From contig WPIO01000077.1 in assembly GCA_009760855.2 (NCBI GenBank), positions 248,001 through 312,000 of the forward strand: a stretch of 64,000 nt of DNA, in the 5' to 3' direction. Source of the stretch: Cristatella mucedo. Its lineage: Eukaryota > Bryozoa > Phylactolaemata > Cristatellidae. The position numbers and the translations under genes were made by a program. Below, one piece after another: positions 46,387-58,971 of the stretch (position 1 is the first letter of the stretch; every line of letters begins with the position of its first letter). The notes under the pieces were generated by a model. It did no database searches. It worked only from the letters and a program-made list of their open reading frames with translations, and had not been told where the DNA came from.

Positions 46387-47936
46387 CATAACCCTATAGC
46401 AAACATGCGTCAAAACCCGCGGCCTTTATCAGACATCAATAATGTAGATCTTAAGCTGGCGATTCATCAACCGTCTCAGGGAACTGCACACTAAAAGTGC
46501 GTGCACGATTGGAAATACCTTAGTTACCCTGCCGGTGGCACAGTCGGAAGAGGATTAAAAGAATAATTAGTGCTGCAAAAAACCTGCCTGCATATTGGTA
46601 CACACTTATAATAGTATTTCCAAAAGCCTTATAACATGTTCATAGGGAAACCATTAAATAATTGTCAACATGCCCAACTGCAGCACCCAAGCGAGAGTAA
46701 GAGGGGCGTATCAGACAAATTTGTTATGTCACTGTTGACGGAAGTCCGAGCGGTGCTTGCCAGCCCATATTACATCTATGCTTCCGCCTACTTGGCAAAC
46801 AAGTACAAATGGACTCGCTGTGAGATTTGCGTACTGCAGGTTAACCGCACGAGGACAGCCCACGCAGCCGAGAGCGTTTAAGGTTTGGAGTTATGTGATA
46901 TAGCGGCAGTGTCCTATTTTATTGTATCTGCTAAAAATACCTATTTATTGTTTTATGGTTCTTCCTTGAGCAAATAAATATTGTGATATGGCAGGCTCAG
47001 CTGCGAAATAATCAGGAGACCTGGCGTGGTCGAATTTTTTGTTCGTCTATTGATGGTCGAAAATTCAGAAGTATATTCAAGCACCGTCCTCGACCACTCT
47101 TGCGACTGCAATCTTCATTCGTCATGGAATCCGAGCAACCTGACCTTTCGCTTGGACCTCCTAGATTGGCTAACACTTGCTTACTGTGCAATTTCAGCTG
47201 CGATTCGTTATATGTAAGTGTGCTCGCTTGTGAAATTCGTCAAGTTTTCTTGTAGCATTGCATTGTATTATTGCATAATGTGCTTCCACAACCCTCAGGA
47301 GTCGCGCTAGCCATAGGGTTTCAATCGGACGTTTGCTTATGACTGTCGTGCTCTTGCTATTGTCTGTGCGCCCATGCCTCTGAATCCTTGAGAACAGCAT
47401 AAAAACCAACGTGTGCTGCAGGATCGCGTTAACTGCACTGCCTTAATGCCTAAAGGGCATCACTGGTGTTTCCTACAACACAGGATTCCGTACTACCTTA
47501 ATAATTTCGACTTTCTTTGATGATTACATCTTGTCAAGAGGACTTATATGCCTTTAGGCTGGTGATATGGGCCAAGTTGGCCTCTCTTTCTCGCAACCGA
47601 TCATTTCTCCATGCTTTGTGGATTTCGTCGCTGTAGCTTTTTAGGCGAAATTTCCTTATTAAATTACTCATAAAACGCCTCAAACTCACTCTTTTGACTA
47701 TCCGGTTTGAATAAATGAAGTGCGTCTCCTCTGTATAGCTTTTACTTACCAAAGCGAGCAGCAGCTGCTAATGCAAAGTGCGTGTGTTCGTTAACACTGC
47801 TAGTGCAACTGTTTATAGTGCCGGCATTGAAGTTGAGCATTGGTTTGTTTGGGATTCCCCTCAAGCTCACTTCTAGTAGCTTACTACTGACTCTGTGACC
47901 AACAACTGCTGTAACAGCTGCATCCAAGCTCATAGT
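46387..47936. other. Unassigned sequence
   Basis: No gene or element recognised on either strand. Confidence 0.5.
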
Positions 47937-48745
47937 AATAATAATAATACATTTGGATAGCACCCTCAGATACTTGAATGTGTTTCTAGGCACTTTACAG
48001 ATGCTGTACAGAAAGCATTACCAAATAATAGGTTGCAACATCTGCAAACAGCAGGTGGGGTGTGAGCAGGCATATGCACATAAAGGACGAATCACATAGA
48101 CCCACTAAATGCTGTAATAAAGAGCTGTGTTTAAAGCTTCTTTTTGAATGTAATGTCGGGGGGGGAGCGTTATGACGTGTATCGGCAATAATTTACAGGC
48201 TTTGGGATCATATGAACTAGAGGCACGGTCTCCAACGGCTTTAAGGTTCGTATGAGGTTTGGCTAAATTATCGGAGTCAGAACAGCAGAATGTACAATTC
48301 TTTGCCTGGTGGGAAAGTAGTTCTGATAGGTAGGCTGGAGCCAGTGAATAAAGGGACTTAAAAGAAAGTGACAGAACCTTGAAGTCTATGCACTGCTTGA
48401 TTGGAAGCTAGTGCGGGTCGGCAAAAAGTGGCGTGATGTGACAACTGCGAAGCTCAAGACAGACGACCCTAGCTGCTCAGTTGTGCAACAACTGTAAGGG
48501 CCTAATTTGCACACGCCGGTAGACCGGCAAGCAGTGAGTTACAGAAGTCGAGACGGGATTTCACAAATGCATAGACAGTTCCATCTAGTATCCCTACCTA
48601 AGCAAGCCCGAATGTTAGCAATGTTATGCAGCTGAAAGACTGCAGACTTGACTGTTGAGCTGATGTAGTCGTCTAATGAAAGGTCGCTTTGGAACAGGAC
48701 AACCCAGATTTCGTGCAGATTCAACAGGAGACCCTGAAGCCGTAC
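47937..48745 (-). mobile_element. L2-related LINE, old copy
   Basis: The tail at about 47937-48005 has GTAAAGTGCCTAG and GAGGGTGCTATCC on the minus strand. The body has 3'UTR and C-terminal motifs, then VVLFQSDLSLDDYISSTVKS at about 48640-48700. It is more diverged than the copies at 35.3 or 60.7 kb. Confidence 0.8.
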
Positions 48746-48771
48746 TCATCTCTAGCTGTTGAGGCTTTTTA

Positions 48772-50225
48772 ATAATAATAAGAATACGTTTTTTGTATAG
48801 CACCCTAAAAGAATGTAATCCCTACCCAAGTGTTTTACAACTTCTCTCTGCAAGAAAATTAATGACCAAGATGTTGTGACATGCTTGGTATCGAGCATGC
48901 AAAAGCAAACTAGTATTATGCTGAGGCTAGAAGGCTAAAACAAGCATGAAGACCTGGCCTCCGGTCAGTGTGACCTCTTGCCAGGGTAACATCCACTGAA
49001 GCATGCACTGGTGTATGCATGGAAACCACCCGGGAACCGAAAAACAGACCGGTTTACAAGGGTGAAGGGATCACTGACCTGAGCAGGTACATCTTGAGCT
49101 TAGAATTGAAAGATGCAAAATCGTTGCTGGTAGTGAGTGTTGCTGATGTGAGTTCCAGACTTTTGCTGCACATGGGCTGAAAGTTTGCTCGCCAAAAGAA
49201 ATATAATTTAGTGCCTGCAAGGCGAGATGACCAGGTGCTGATGAGAAGATGGAGTGAGAGCACACCGGAGGAGAAAAGAGGTTAATAATAATAATAATAC
49301 ACTTGATAAAGCGCCCTCAGAGAACTTAATCTCTTTCTAGGCGCTTTACATTTGCTGCAAAGGGAAATGCAATTGAATGGTAAGTAAAATCATGCTTGAA
49401 AAACAAACAAAATGACTAACATGGTTAGGGGTGACATGCTCAGGGTCAGCATGCAAATGTGGTTAGTGGCAGCATGCACAGTGTCAGCATGCATAAGCAC
49501 GTGAAGGACGAATCACAGGGACCCACTAAATGCTGTCCTAAATAGGTGTGTTTAGTTCCTTTTAAAGTTCCTTTTAAATGTGGTCAGGTCAGGATGGATG
49601 GGAAGAGGTTGGATGTGTAGGCTGGTGCAAGCAAGTGAAGTGATCGGTAAGCCAAACTGAGGATCTTGAAATCGATTCTCTGCTTGATAGGGAGCCAATA
49701 AAGCTCAGACAGAAGTGGTGTGATATGGCAGCTATGCCGGTGATGATAAATCAGACAGGCTGCTCAGCATTGCGCCAGTTGTAGACGACTATTGGCACGG
49801 GCAATGAGCTCTAAAAAACAAGAATTCACTCAAGTCGCTGCCTTATCTCAAACAAGTGAACGGGTGTGGCTGTGGTTCTATTATCTAAGTATGTTTGTGT
49901 ATGTTCCTTGAGCTTAATGGCTCTATTTGGGTAGCCTAGTTCAAACTAAACTACAGTCGTCTAGTCGAGACATGCGTAACCAGGGAGCTGGTATCATCTT
50001 TCATCAGTTACATAGTTTGACCTTAATGCTGGACAGTGAGCATGATGGCTAGCCGGGGAGGCTGTCTTCTGAATGAAGCTGTTCAACATCAAGCAGTCGG
50101 TAAAGAAGGCACCTAAGTTACGAGTGCTTGATGGTGATTGTACTATGGCACCATTAATTGGAACAGCTAATTTTGTAATTCCACTCATATGTTTGGGGCA
50201 GCCTATGTCCATCATGCTGTAGCCA
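48772..50225 (-). mobile_element. LINE family C, split by a nested L2
   Basis: The minus strand starts near 50225 with KLAVPINGAIVQSPSSTRNL, then TASPASHHAHCPALRSNY. It continues after the nested L2 with GHLALQALNYISFGEQTFSP and AAKVWNSHQQHS, and ends with a tail at about 48772-48850 (AGGGTGCTATACAAAAAACG then AATAAT units). Motifs differ from both L2 and family B. A related plus-strand copy may be at 51107-51590. Confidence 0.7.
49284..49594 (-). mobile_element. L2-type LINE 3' end nested in LINE C
   Basis: From AATAATAATAATAATACACT through a perfect stem-loop and the 3'UTR to the TTAAATGTGGTCAGGTCAGG motif at about 49575-49594, after which LINE C resumes (ATGGATGGGAAGAGG). A short internal duplication (GTTCCTTTTAAA twice) is at about 49553-49575. 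Close to the young copies. Confidence 0.9.
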
Positions 50226-50345
50226 CCTGATTATGCCTGCTCCAAGCTTCCCCTTCCATGCGATTGCTTTCTTCTCGCTTGTTGACTGTTCCGAAGTAGC
50301 TATGATAGTCTAGTCCTTTCCTAGCAACCGGCTGTCGTCATTCAG

Positions 50346-50682
50346 GAACTCCCTCCCGACCTGCGTCAGAACATCCCCTGACCTGACCACATTTAAAAAG
50401 AACTTAAATCACGCTTATTTAGGACAGCATTTAGTGGGTCCCTGTGATTCGTCCTTCATGTGCTTTTGCGTACTGACACTGTGCATGCTGCCAGTAACCA
50501 CATTTGCATGCTGACCCTGTGCATGTCACCCCTAACCATGTTATTCATTTTGTTTGTTTATCAAGCATGATATTACTCACCATTCGATTGCATTTTCCTT
50601 TGAAGCAAATGTAAAGCACCTAGAAAGAGATCTGAGTTCTCTGAGGGCGCTTTATCAAGTGCATTATTATTATTATTCAGCC
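50346..50682 (+). mobile_element. L2-type LINE, 5'-truncated
   Basis: Begins abruptly at AACTCCCTCCCGACCTGCG (matching 21427) and continues through the 3'UTR, stem-loop and (ATT)n. Confidence 0.93.
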
Positions 50683-51106
50683 TATGCTCAGATTGGATGT
50701 GTAGTTTAGACATGGCCGTGTATGCACATGACCGTAGTAGGACTTCGAACTTAAGGTCTGGGCCAACAGCTCGTGTTTTAACTGCTGGAGCCTTGACATA
50801 ACTACTTGCCAGTTGGTATTGGTTCTTACAGTGTAATTCGTAACAAGCCAATGAATGTAGCGAGACTGTAGAGAGAAATCCAAAGATGAATATAGAAACA
50901 ATGCTGTGCCGCTAGCTGCCGGTGACTGTCACATGTCTAGGGCTCGGCTTCGGAGCTCGATAAAAACCGAAGTATTATTGTTTTCTAGACCGAGCACTTG
51001 TATGTCTATCAGGACGGCGGAATACAGCTCTTGCTACATGTTATCTAGATATCTCATGCAACCATTGAGCTCTGCCTTTCAGGCTATACCAGCATCTTTT
51101 ATTATT
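50683..51106. other. Unassigned
   Basis: No element or gene recognised. Confidence 0.5.
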
Positions 51107-51108
51107 TG

Positions 51109-51150
<42 letters not shown>

Positions 51151-51590
51151 TATATTGCTTCAGGTTTCCGTCTCACTTTGAGGTCTATTCATTCTCATCC
51201 CCTAGCAAACCTATCTGAAATGCTTACTCCTCCGGCTTCTGATCCGGCCACTCGCTCCTTCGAATCAAGTGGCTTAGCTGTACTTCTAGTCAAACTCAAA
51301 TCCTTTGGTGGCCGTGCTTTCGGTCTTTATGGTCCCAAGGCCTGGAACTCACAACCGACTGCCATCACGGCGTCCCTCCTCAGTTGACGGTGGCTCAAAG
51401 GAAGCTAAAATCCACAAGTTTTCCTCACAGCATTTGCTCCTACCTCTCGGATTGTCTATCTCGTGTGTGCTTTATGTGTTGACACTGTGCATGTTGTCAC
51501 TAACCGATTGGCATACTTCCTTTCAAGCATATTTGAAGTGGCTAGGAAAAAATGTGGTTCTCTCAAGGGACTATATAAATGCTGTATGAT
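51107..51590 (+). mobile_element. LINE C-terminal remnant preceded by (ATT)n
   Basis: After an (ATT)n run at 51107-51153 the frame reads LTLRSIHSHPLANLSEMLTP, SFESSGLAVLLVKLKSFGGR, AFGLYGPKAWNSQPT. It then has a tail with GAAGTGGCTAGG and GGGACTATATAAATGC. Related to the CR1/L2 group; closest family in this window not settled. Confidence 0.7.
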
Positions 51591-54500
51591 TAATTTTTCT
51601 TTTTATTTGCTAGAGCTAGTGACACTGGTCTAGGCGTGATCTGTTGCTGATGTTTACCTGGTGTTGGACGTGCAATGTTCGCTTGTAGATCCACCCTCCC
51701 CCAAAACAAAACGCGGGGGTCGTTTGCTGCACTGATGTAGCCGATGGCATCGAAGCGTACTTACTTAGTTGGTATTACTATTGTGTTTGTATATGGTCGT
51801 GGTCGCGAACTGCTGTTGCGATGCATTTGGTCAGGCTTACCAGTAGCCAGCTGTTGCTTAGCCTCGTGCTGCTCTTGCTACTATGGAGCTTCGTAGCTTC
51901 GTGAGAGGGGTGGGTCGACTCCACTCCCATCATCTGTGGGGCTGCCACTGCTGTGGCCATTGCCAATGGTGCTTTGCATTTTGAAGGATCTGTATAAGCA
52001 TGAGAGTGAGCTGCTGCATCACGTCAAACTGGAGCAGAAGACACGGTGAGTAGTATGTGTGGCGGGTGCACTTGGGAAGGTGCCGCCTGCCTATGCTTCT
52101 GCTGCCGTCTGCCGGTCCCAGGTATAGTCTATCTATTCTGATTTTAGTGCTGGCATAAATGTCCCGTCTAAACATGGCTGCATCCAATGCAGTGGTGCTA
52201 GTACTTCCGGCGTTTTGCTGTTGCATACATGGTTTTTATCTGCACTCTTTCTTTGGGTGCAGCTGACCCACCGGCTCCTCCTCCCCCTTGCCTTAGTCCA
52301 GCTTGCTCGGCGGACGCTAACCCCACTCCCCCCCCCGGGACTCTCCTTCCGGTCTTCTTCCATTCTGACTCCTTTCATCTATCTCTCTTCTCCTTTTGAA
52401 CTTTTTTGCCCCTTTAGCTCAGTTTGTCGTGCTGCTTCTTCTCCTCTGCTCTTTTTGTTTGCCCTACTGCTTTCCTTTGTTCGTGTTTGCAGCTCTGGTC
52501 TCGGAACTCTAGCTGGGTCGCACCACCTTGCTTGCGTGCCGGTCGTGAGCTTTGTCCTTCATAAATCGTGATTGTATGGCGTGTGCCATTGCAGTCATAT
52601 CAACCACCTATTTTGACCGTAGTATCATTCATTTCAAAAGAGCTCAAAAGAAGGAATAGTATTTGGCTTCTTCGACAAGGAAAGCGATAGCTCCGAAGAG
52701 CAGCTCCACGGAATTGCTCATATCATACATACACGCACCCTGACGATCGCAAGTTTTTGCGAGGCTCCATAAGAATGTGCGGAAGAATGTGCCCTAGAAC
52801 ACGCAAGGTGCATTCGTGCACTACTGCATTTCAGCATGAAAGCAAGCTAAGTCATCTGAATATAATACTGGCACAAGTAGTACTGGAACAAAAACTGTGG
52901 GCATAACAAAGGACTCGAAAGAGTTCGGAATATTTATAATAAGCCTTACATCTACCATCTTGGTTATCTTACGTGGTGCAAATACATGATAAATAATGAC
53001 CGTTTGGCAGGATCGGGAGCTACTTGTGGCTTTCAGCGTACTCGCCATTTTCGAAGATTATTATTGTGTAGCTCCGTCTAAGCACAGGGAAGTAAGATTT
53101 TCTGGATTCACCAAGTATCCGCCTCTCTGAAAATGTATTTCAACATTCGTGTCGGGCAATTTCTGAGCAATCATCATGGGCTTGAAGCAGGCCTGGCATG
53201 GTTCGAAATGTTGCAAGAAATCGATAATGCTGTAGAAAGGAAACCTGCTCAACCGATAGCGGTTACTGCTTAATAAGGAATTAAAGATTTCTTTTAAGTT
53301 ATGGCACTATCTTTTTCTTGTACCATCTTGAGCCAAGTTCAGGCCTGCAATGTGCTTAACAGGAGGTCTTGAACCTTAGCCATCCCTCAAGAAGTGCCTG
53401 ACAGTCATTGACATGCATTTTTCTATAGGGTGATATATGGTGCATCTAAAAACAAAATCCACCGTGTTCTAATGGTGCTACCAACAATTATCCTTTGAAA
53501 CTACAACTGTTTCCAGACCCAAGAGAAACCACCAAGCAAGTTAATTTGGCCTCGTTATCACACGTGGCTAACCACGGTGGCAGAATGCACACTTTGCAAC
53601 ATTGTTTGCTTCCTCATACTAATTTTACCTTATGTTAGAATATCTTGCCCTTGATTTGGTAAAACACTGCAGTCTTTTTAAGATGTATGTTGACTTCCAG
53701 TATGAGCAAATATAGTGAACTATTTTACTACAAGCTTACCAAGTTTATTAAATGTGGAACTAGAGTTTTTTTTTTATTCACGACCCTGTCTATTCCTTGG
53801 AGTGCTCCGACGCGACACCACTGGCAGCAAAGCAGCACCAGACAGTCACGAGCTTGTCATTAAAATGTAACTTATTCTGGAAAATACGGTCAATGCTTTG
53901 TCGCCACAGTGGCAAGTGTCTGCATTTCGTCAGGTGCTTTTGAAAAAGCACAACTTGCTCGCATCTGGTCCAGACGACTTTTATTTCGTAGTCACCATAG
54001 TCCGGCAACGCCGGCCTGCTCGACCACATCTTTCCCGTTTGGCAGACAGAATTTTCACTTAGCACTCCGTAAGTGCTGCTCTGGCGATCTGCATGCTTAC
54101 TTACCTCTCTGTGCGATGGCAAATGATTGCCAGGCGACGGCAAGTGCTGAAGTCAATGTAAATTGGTCCCTGTTTGGTTCCAAAATGAGCAATCTCGTCT
54201 CCTGTCGTTACTGCAACCCCAGGATTGGTCAGTCAATGTCTGGCTGCTTCCTAAGACAGACTTTCTGTAGGCACAATGCCAACGGAAAAATTGTTGCCAA
54301 GGAGATGTGGGTCCTTGCACGATGCATTATTTTATTCGCAGGAAAAGGCGCAGATTAAAAAATTAGCAGGCCGGCTCTTTAGCTAGCCGCCCGTCCCAGT
54401 GAGTCAGGACAGTCGTTCTGCGTGTGTACGCACCTGCACCAGGGCCGCGGCAGCGCTACGAGCTGCTGCCCTTGCAATTTGTTTTGTCTGTCGGTAATGC

Positions 54501-55030
54501 CAGTTAGGTAATGACGTTACATACACTTGCTCGTGTTCAACTTTGGCGCGACCGACTGCCTTTGCTTTTAGACTGAGCAGTGCTGCAATCCGAGTGGCCA
54601 CGCCACCTGCGGTTCCTTCCTGAACTACAGCGGTTTTTTTATTTTTTGCTTGTCCCGCATCCCTTTGGAGCGCTGCAACTAAAACGTTGTCTCTCTCTAA
54701 AATCAGACTCACTCGTGGCTCGTGCTGTTAGTCGCCTGTCAAGGAGAGTCTTCTCGGTGTAGAGCTCTTCTTTAAGCATCTAGATCTCATCTCATTTAAG
54801 CATCTAGCTCTCATCTCATTTAAGCACTCAGCCGCTGGCGACAGGCCGACACCCGAGAGCTGGCTGTGTGTCACTGCCCGGCGTGTGGATGCATGCATGC
54901 ATGCTGCCAGCTCATGGATTTGCCAGCCTGCAGCTATTCCGCTTAATTGAGGATAGTGCCGACTGCCCAATTGGCGATGGTGTATGCTAAAAAGCAGACG
55001 AACGTCATTCCACCCTGTGTGGGGGCGTGG
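51591..55030. other. Unassigned, upstream of the zinc-finger exon
   Basis: No supported exon. It includes a pyrimidine-rich stretch at about 52260-52480 and a short tandem repeat of about 25 bp at 54771-54832 (TTTAAGCATCTAGCTCTCAT units). Confidence 0.45.
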
Positions 55031-55043
55031 CCTAAATGTCATT

Positions 55044-55310
55044 CCCCCCCCCCCGAGATGCCTTCTGTGCAGCCTCCAGTGCATGCACACTGCCGAGACG
55101 TCAGCCTACAGCTGCTGCCCCCCCCCCCGAGTGGCTCTGCTCCCTGCAAAACACGACCGAGGCCGAATCCCCCTCCCTGACCCGGTCCCTCCTCCGGCCC
55201 TCCACACTGCCCTCCTTCCCACTGCTGCTGTCTGTCTCTTCCCCGATGGTGAGGTATTTAGGCCTGAAGGGGGTGTGCGCACACCTCCAGCTGCCTCCTA
55301 CCCCCCCCCC
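55044..55310. repeat. Three poly-C tracts before the zinc-finger exon
   Basis: Runs of 10-11 C at 55044-55054, 55118-55128 and 55301-55310. A fourth, of 12 C, lies after the exon at 55706-55717. The first two are followed by CGAG. Confidence 0.85.
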
Positions 55311-55368
55311 ACTTGTGGCTGAAGGTGCACCCTGCAGCAAGTGTAGCCTCGATTCTCTTCGTCGCCAG

Positions 55369-55584
55369 GAAGTGCAAGCACGAGTGCCGGCTTTGCTGCA
55401 AGACGATGGACAGCCTGAAGGAGTACAGCGCGCACACCAAGGAGCCGATGCACCTTGCCTGCTGCGCGGGGCAGTTCCTGCCCATGTGCGACGTTGGCAG
55501 CAGCGGCACCGGCAGCATTGAGCAAACCGGTGGGACGTCGTCCGATGAAGCAAAGAAATCGCAAAGGTGGCAGCTGACTCCCGG
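55369..55584 (+). CDS. Exon with U1/JAZ-type C2H2 zinc finger
   Basis: After a pyrimidine-rich acceptor (GATTCTCTTCGTCGCCAG, AG at 55367-55368) the frame reads KCKHE followed by the finger at 55385-55453: C-x2-C-x12-H-x5-H (CRLC, SLKEYSAH, TKEPMH). This spacing is that of the U1-like/JAZ/zf-met class, found mostly in RNA- or DNA-binding nuclear proteins. A second Cys pair (LACC) and an acidic Ser-rich stretch (TGGTSSDEAKKSQRWQ) follow. The exon ends at CCGG|GTAAGG (donor GT at 55585-55586) in phase 2. It is 216 bases, a multiple of three. No family name can be given from one finger; nuclear localisation is inferred. Confidence 0.75.
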
Positions 55585-56468
55585 GTAAGGAGATGGGCTG
55601 CTCGAGGGACTGCCAGCGCCACCTGCTAGTGGTCAGCGCAGCCGAGCAAATCAGGCTCGCGACAGCTGATATGGTGCTGCCGACGGCACTGCATGAGCTT
55701 CGCTGCCCCCCCCCCCCAAGCCTGGCCTGACCAATAACACCGTGTCCCAGAAGCACCATCGTCCCGTCAGATAGACCTTCTCGGAATGCTTGCAGCTGCT
55801 GCTGCTTTGCTACCAGTGCCTTGCCCTGAGGCCTCTTTCATGTCATGCATGCTGTGTGCAGGGAATGGAAGAATCTTTCATGCCCGATGTTTCGACCTCA
55901 TTGCAGGCATTTGACCAGTGGCTAATGCACGTAAAACCGTAGCCAGTTATATTCTTTGTGCAGCTGCTGGTAGCAATGCAAGCATTTATTCGACATAGGT
56001 TTTTCATGGGCTTGGATCTGCAATCGAGCGTTGTTTGTTTTCGTCCCACGAATTGCCGTAGTTTATTTTTTGAAGTATGGCCGCATAGCAGGATTGCTCT
56101 AGTAATTGTGGCAAGTGGCAGTGGCTGTTTTTCCTACTTTGTACATTGCCAAATTGCTGCATTAGGCCGTGCAATCAGAGATGTGGCACCGTGCAGAAGC
56201 AATGCTTCAGCATGGAAAGCAAGCCATAGAAACATGCGCAAGTGTAAGTGCCACAATATGTGTCGCTGTAAATGTCACCGCAGCTTCGACCAGCAGTGAC
56301 CGAAATCATGCTCGAATTGGAGCTGACCTCTTACTCCGGGAGGAGGGGGGCATCTCAACTGTGAGCTCACTTATGCCACTTTAGGTTTTGCCGGCCCTGC
56401 GTCCAATGAGTTGGACGGCCCTCCTCCCATGGATCTTCCCTTGCACCAGGCTTTCTGGTGCGTTCTAG
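55585..56468 (+). other. Intron between the zinc-finger exon and the large exon
   Basis: Begins GTAAGG and ends TCTAG at 56464-56468, or at TTGCACCAG (56449) if the other acceptor is used. A Cys/His-rich frame at about 56230-56285 (KCKCHNMCRCKCH) comes from a short repeated unit and is not connected in frame to the exons. Confidence 0.5.
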
Positions 56469-58971
56469 CATACGCAAGGTCAAGGGTTTGTGCTCGCTGC
56501 CCACGAAAGTTGGCCGGGCAGCTGCTAGTGGCGACTTGAGGCCCGGAGGCCAAGGAGTGAGCGCGAGGTGCACGAGCAGAGTAGCTGGCTCCTCCTCCTT
56601 CCCATTCAGCAGCATACAGCTGAGCGGCCTGTTTTGCGCTCTTGCACGTGATCGCTTGGCCCTGGCCGCTTCGCTGCCGTGCGGCCATTCACTTGCAGTG
56701 GCTCTCGATTGTAGCGCCGCTGCTGGCACTACGCCGCCCGGAGGAGGAAACTTCGATGTCAGCCAGCCACTGACGAAGAGGCAGGAAAAGCGGCGGGAGT
56801 TCAAGCTGAAACTCGCCGCTGCCGTAGGACCTGACGTTTTCCCGGCGTCCAAATGCATAGCGCCGGGCAGTCGCGTCGGTGGCGAGCGCAAGCAGCCTCG
56901 TGTGATGCTGCGTCGGCTGCCCTCGGACTTGCTTGACCTCTCCTCGGCTGCAGCTGCCGCAAGCAGCTCATCCTCCGATCCGGCGTCCCTGATGATTTGG
57001 AGCCAGAGTGAGGTGGGCCCCGGCGAGGACGAGAGAGAGGAGCTTGCGAAGTACGTCCGTGGGCCGACTTCGGCGTCGACTTCCCTGCCCAATCGTGCCC
57101 AGGACGTTGAGGCCGGCACCTGGTCCGTCGGTGGCAGCGCTGTGCTTTCGAGCGTGCGGCAGCGAGGTGAACCTCCTGAGTTATTGCCAGCCGCCAGCGC
57201 CTGCTCCGCTCCTGAATCCGAAAGCAGGGGCACGAGGTGCTGTGTGATTGAATACAATCACCAGTCACTGAACCAACGGGAAGTTGGCAGCGGCAGCTCG
57301 ACCCCGGGTGAGCAGCCTGAAAGCAGCCGAAATCGTGAAGCGGCAGCAGCCGGCAGTGGCAACACCTGTCTTCAGCAAATGAAGCAGGCCGCCTCTACTG
57401 CCGATACAGCTGCAGGCACCGCTGCCGGTTGTGCCCAGAGCGAAGCCGAGGCGAGCAGGCAGAGTCAGACACCGAGAGAAAGACTGCCGTCCCAAGCGAT
57501 GGCTGCCGGATGCGAAAAGACAAGTGACCGACTTCAACCGGGCAGCGGCGTCGCCAGAGCGCTGAGGGTGCGCTGCAAAGCTTCGCGAGGCATCACCGGG
57601 CTGGTGAGTGCCGCGTTGGCCACCAACGACCGGCAGCGGCTGATGCGAGTGCTCAGCCGGCAGAGGCAAGCTGCAGCAGCAGCATCGGCGGCGGCCGTGC
57701 GCGGCGCACTGGCAGGGCGCACCTTCCAGCTGGACTATGACGATTGCAGCGGCGGCGGTCCAGACGAGTCCTCTGACTCTGCCGCACTGCCGCCGCTGGC
57801 CGACTTGGATGACGTGAGCCTCGAGCGGCTCACCGAGGAGGAGGAGCTGCATCTGGCTACACTTGCAGCCTTGACCCCTCGGCTTGTCGGATGCAGCGAG
57901 TCGGTGTTTGCGGCCCCTAGCACCAGCGTGCTTGGACTTCCTGGCGAGTCGGGCAGCAGCGGCAGAGCCGTCGATGGCTTCAGGGAACGGCCTGTCAGCT
58001 GCTCAGCGGAAACTCGGAGCGCCGCTGCTGCTGCAGGCAGTAGCAAGCCGCCTGCCTACGGTGAACCCTTGCAACTGCCGGGCTCAACGGTGCCGGTGGC
58101 GACCATTTCAGCTTGCTGCCAGCCCCAGGCCGACTGCTCCGCTGTAGCTAACTGCGGTCGCCGTCGGGATGCAGCGAAGCCAGCAGGGGCTGGCCACTCT
58201 GTGCCGGTCACTGTGGCTGCCGAAGTCTCTGCCGCCGCTGGAGGCAACGGTACTGTGCGCTCGGCGCTGCGGTCATTGCCTACCGAAGCACCGACTGACG
58301 TCTCGAGCGTCGTCAAGTCCAAACCGATGGACAGTGTAGGCAAGCCTGCTATGGCAACGGCAGAATCGGTGCGCAATGCTTGTGGCGAGGCTGCTGGGCC
58401 AGCAGGGCTGTCGCCGCAGCTCGACGGGTTCAGCTTGGGTGCTGATTTTGGGATCGCCTCCATCATCTCTCGTCAGTCCGTGTCGAGCTGCGGCCATGGA
58501 GGCGCGTCCACCTCGAGGATGCCCAAACGCTTGCAGCAGCCGCCGCAGTGGTGGCGCCGAGCGCAGCTCGGTGCCAAGGTGGCCAAGGTCGGGCTATCGC
58601 ATCGGGCCGGCTCGCGCAGCAGCTGGCTGTCATCGGCAAAGAGGGAGAGAAGGGCCAAGTACATATTCGAGTCGGCCAGCGCTGCAGCCAACGACGGAGG
58701 CTTGCCATTCCTCCGAGCTTCCGGTGACGTGAGCAGTAGCAGCAGCAAATTGGTCGCCAAAGCCAGGGTCCAAGCTGCTGCTGCGGCAAGGGGCAGCATA
58801 GCTGTGCCATCTGGCAGTTCGAAGGTTCGCGAGGCAGACTCGGGCAGCCAAGTGGAAGCTCGTGCCTTGCCGGCTCCCACTCGTCGACTGCACATCGGCG
58901 CAGTCGAGGCAGGACCTGCTAAGTCGGTCTGTGCTGCTGCCAAGACGGTAGAAGAAGCATCTGATGCCAGG
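56469..58971 (+). CDS. Large Ala/Ser-rich exon of the zinc-finger gene
   Basis: An open frame of about 860 codons (56410-59046), far above chance, with strong third-position GC. The acceptor at 56467-56468 keeps the phase of the preceding exon; the acceptor at 56448-56449 would not, unless another exon intervenes. Features: a basic segment TKRQEKRREFKLKLAAA (about 56775-56820), Ala/Ser/Gly runs throughout, a possible helix SRGITGLVSAALATNDRQRL (about 57580-57640), the acidic LERLTEEEELHLATLAALTP (about 57820-57880), and basic AKRERRAKYIFESA (about 58635-58675). AGG|GTAATC gives a donor at 58972. If it is not used, the frame ends at TGA 59044-59046. Mostly disordered and probably nuclear. No homologue recognised. 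The minus strand is also open here only because of codon composition. Confidence 0.7.

Noticed and set aside
53790-54358. Overlapping frames of 115-150 codons on both strands
   Set aside because: Neither shows a known domain or biased codon use; overlapping open frames of this size are expected by chance in 64 kb.
56391-56400. GCCGGCCCTG, identical to the presumed hAT end at 46377-46386
   Set aside because: Only ten bases match; the longer terminal pattern with CTAGGC blocks is absent.
56367-57852. Long minus-strand frames opposite the large exon
   Set aside because: Shadows of the GC-rich plus-strand coding frame; they lack motifs, and the plus strand has the longer frame with compatible splice sites.
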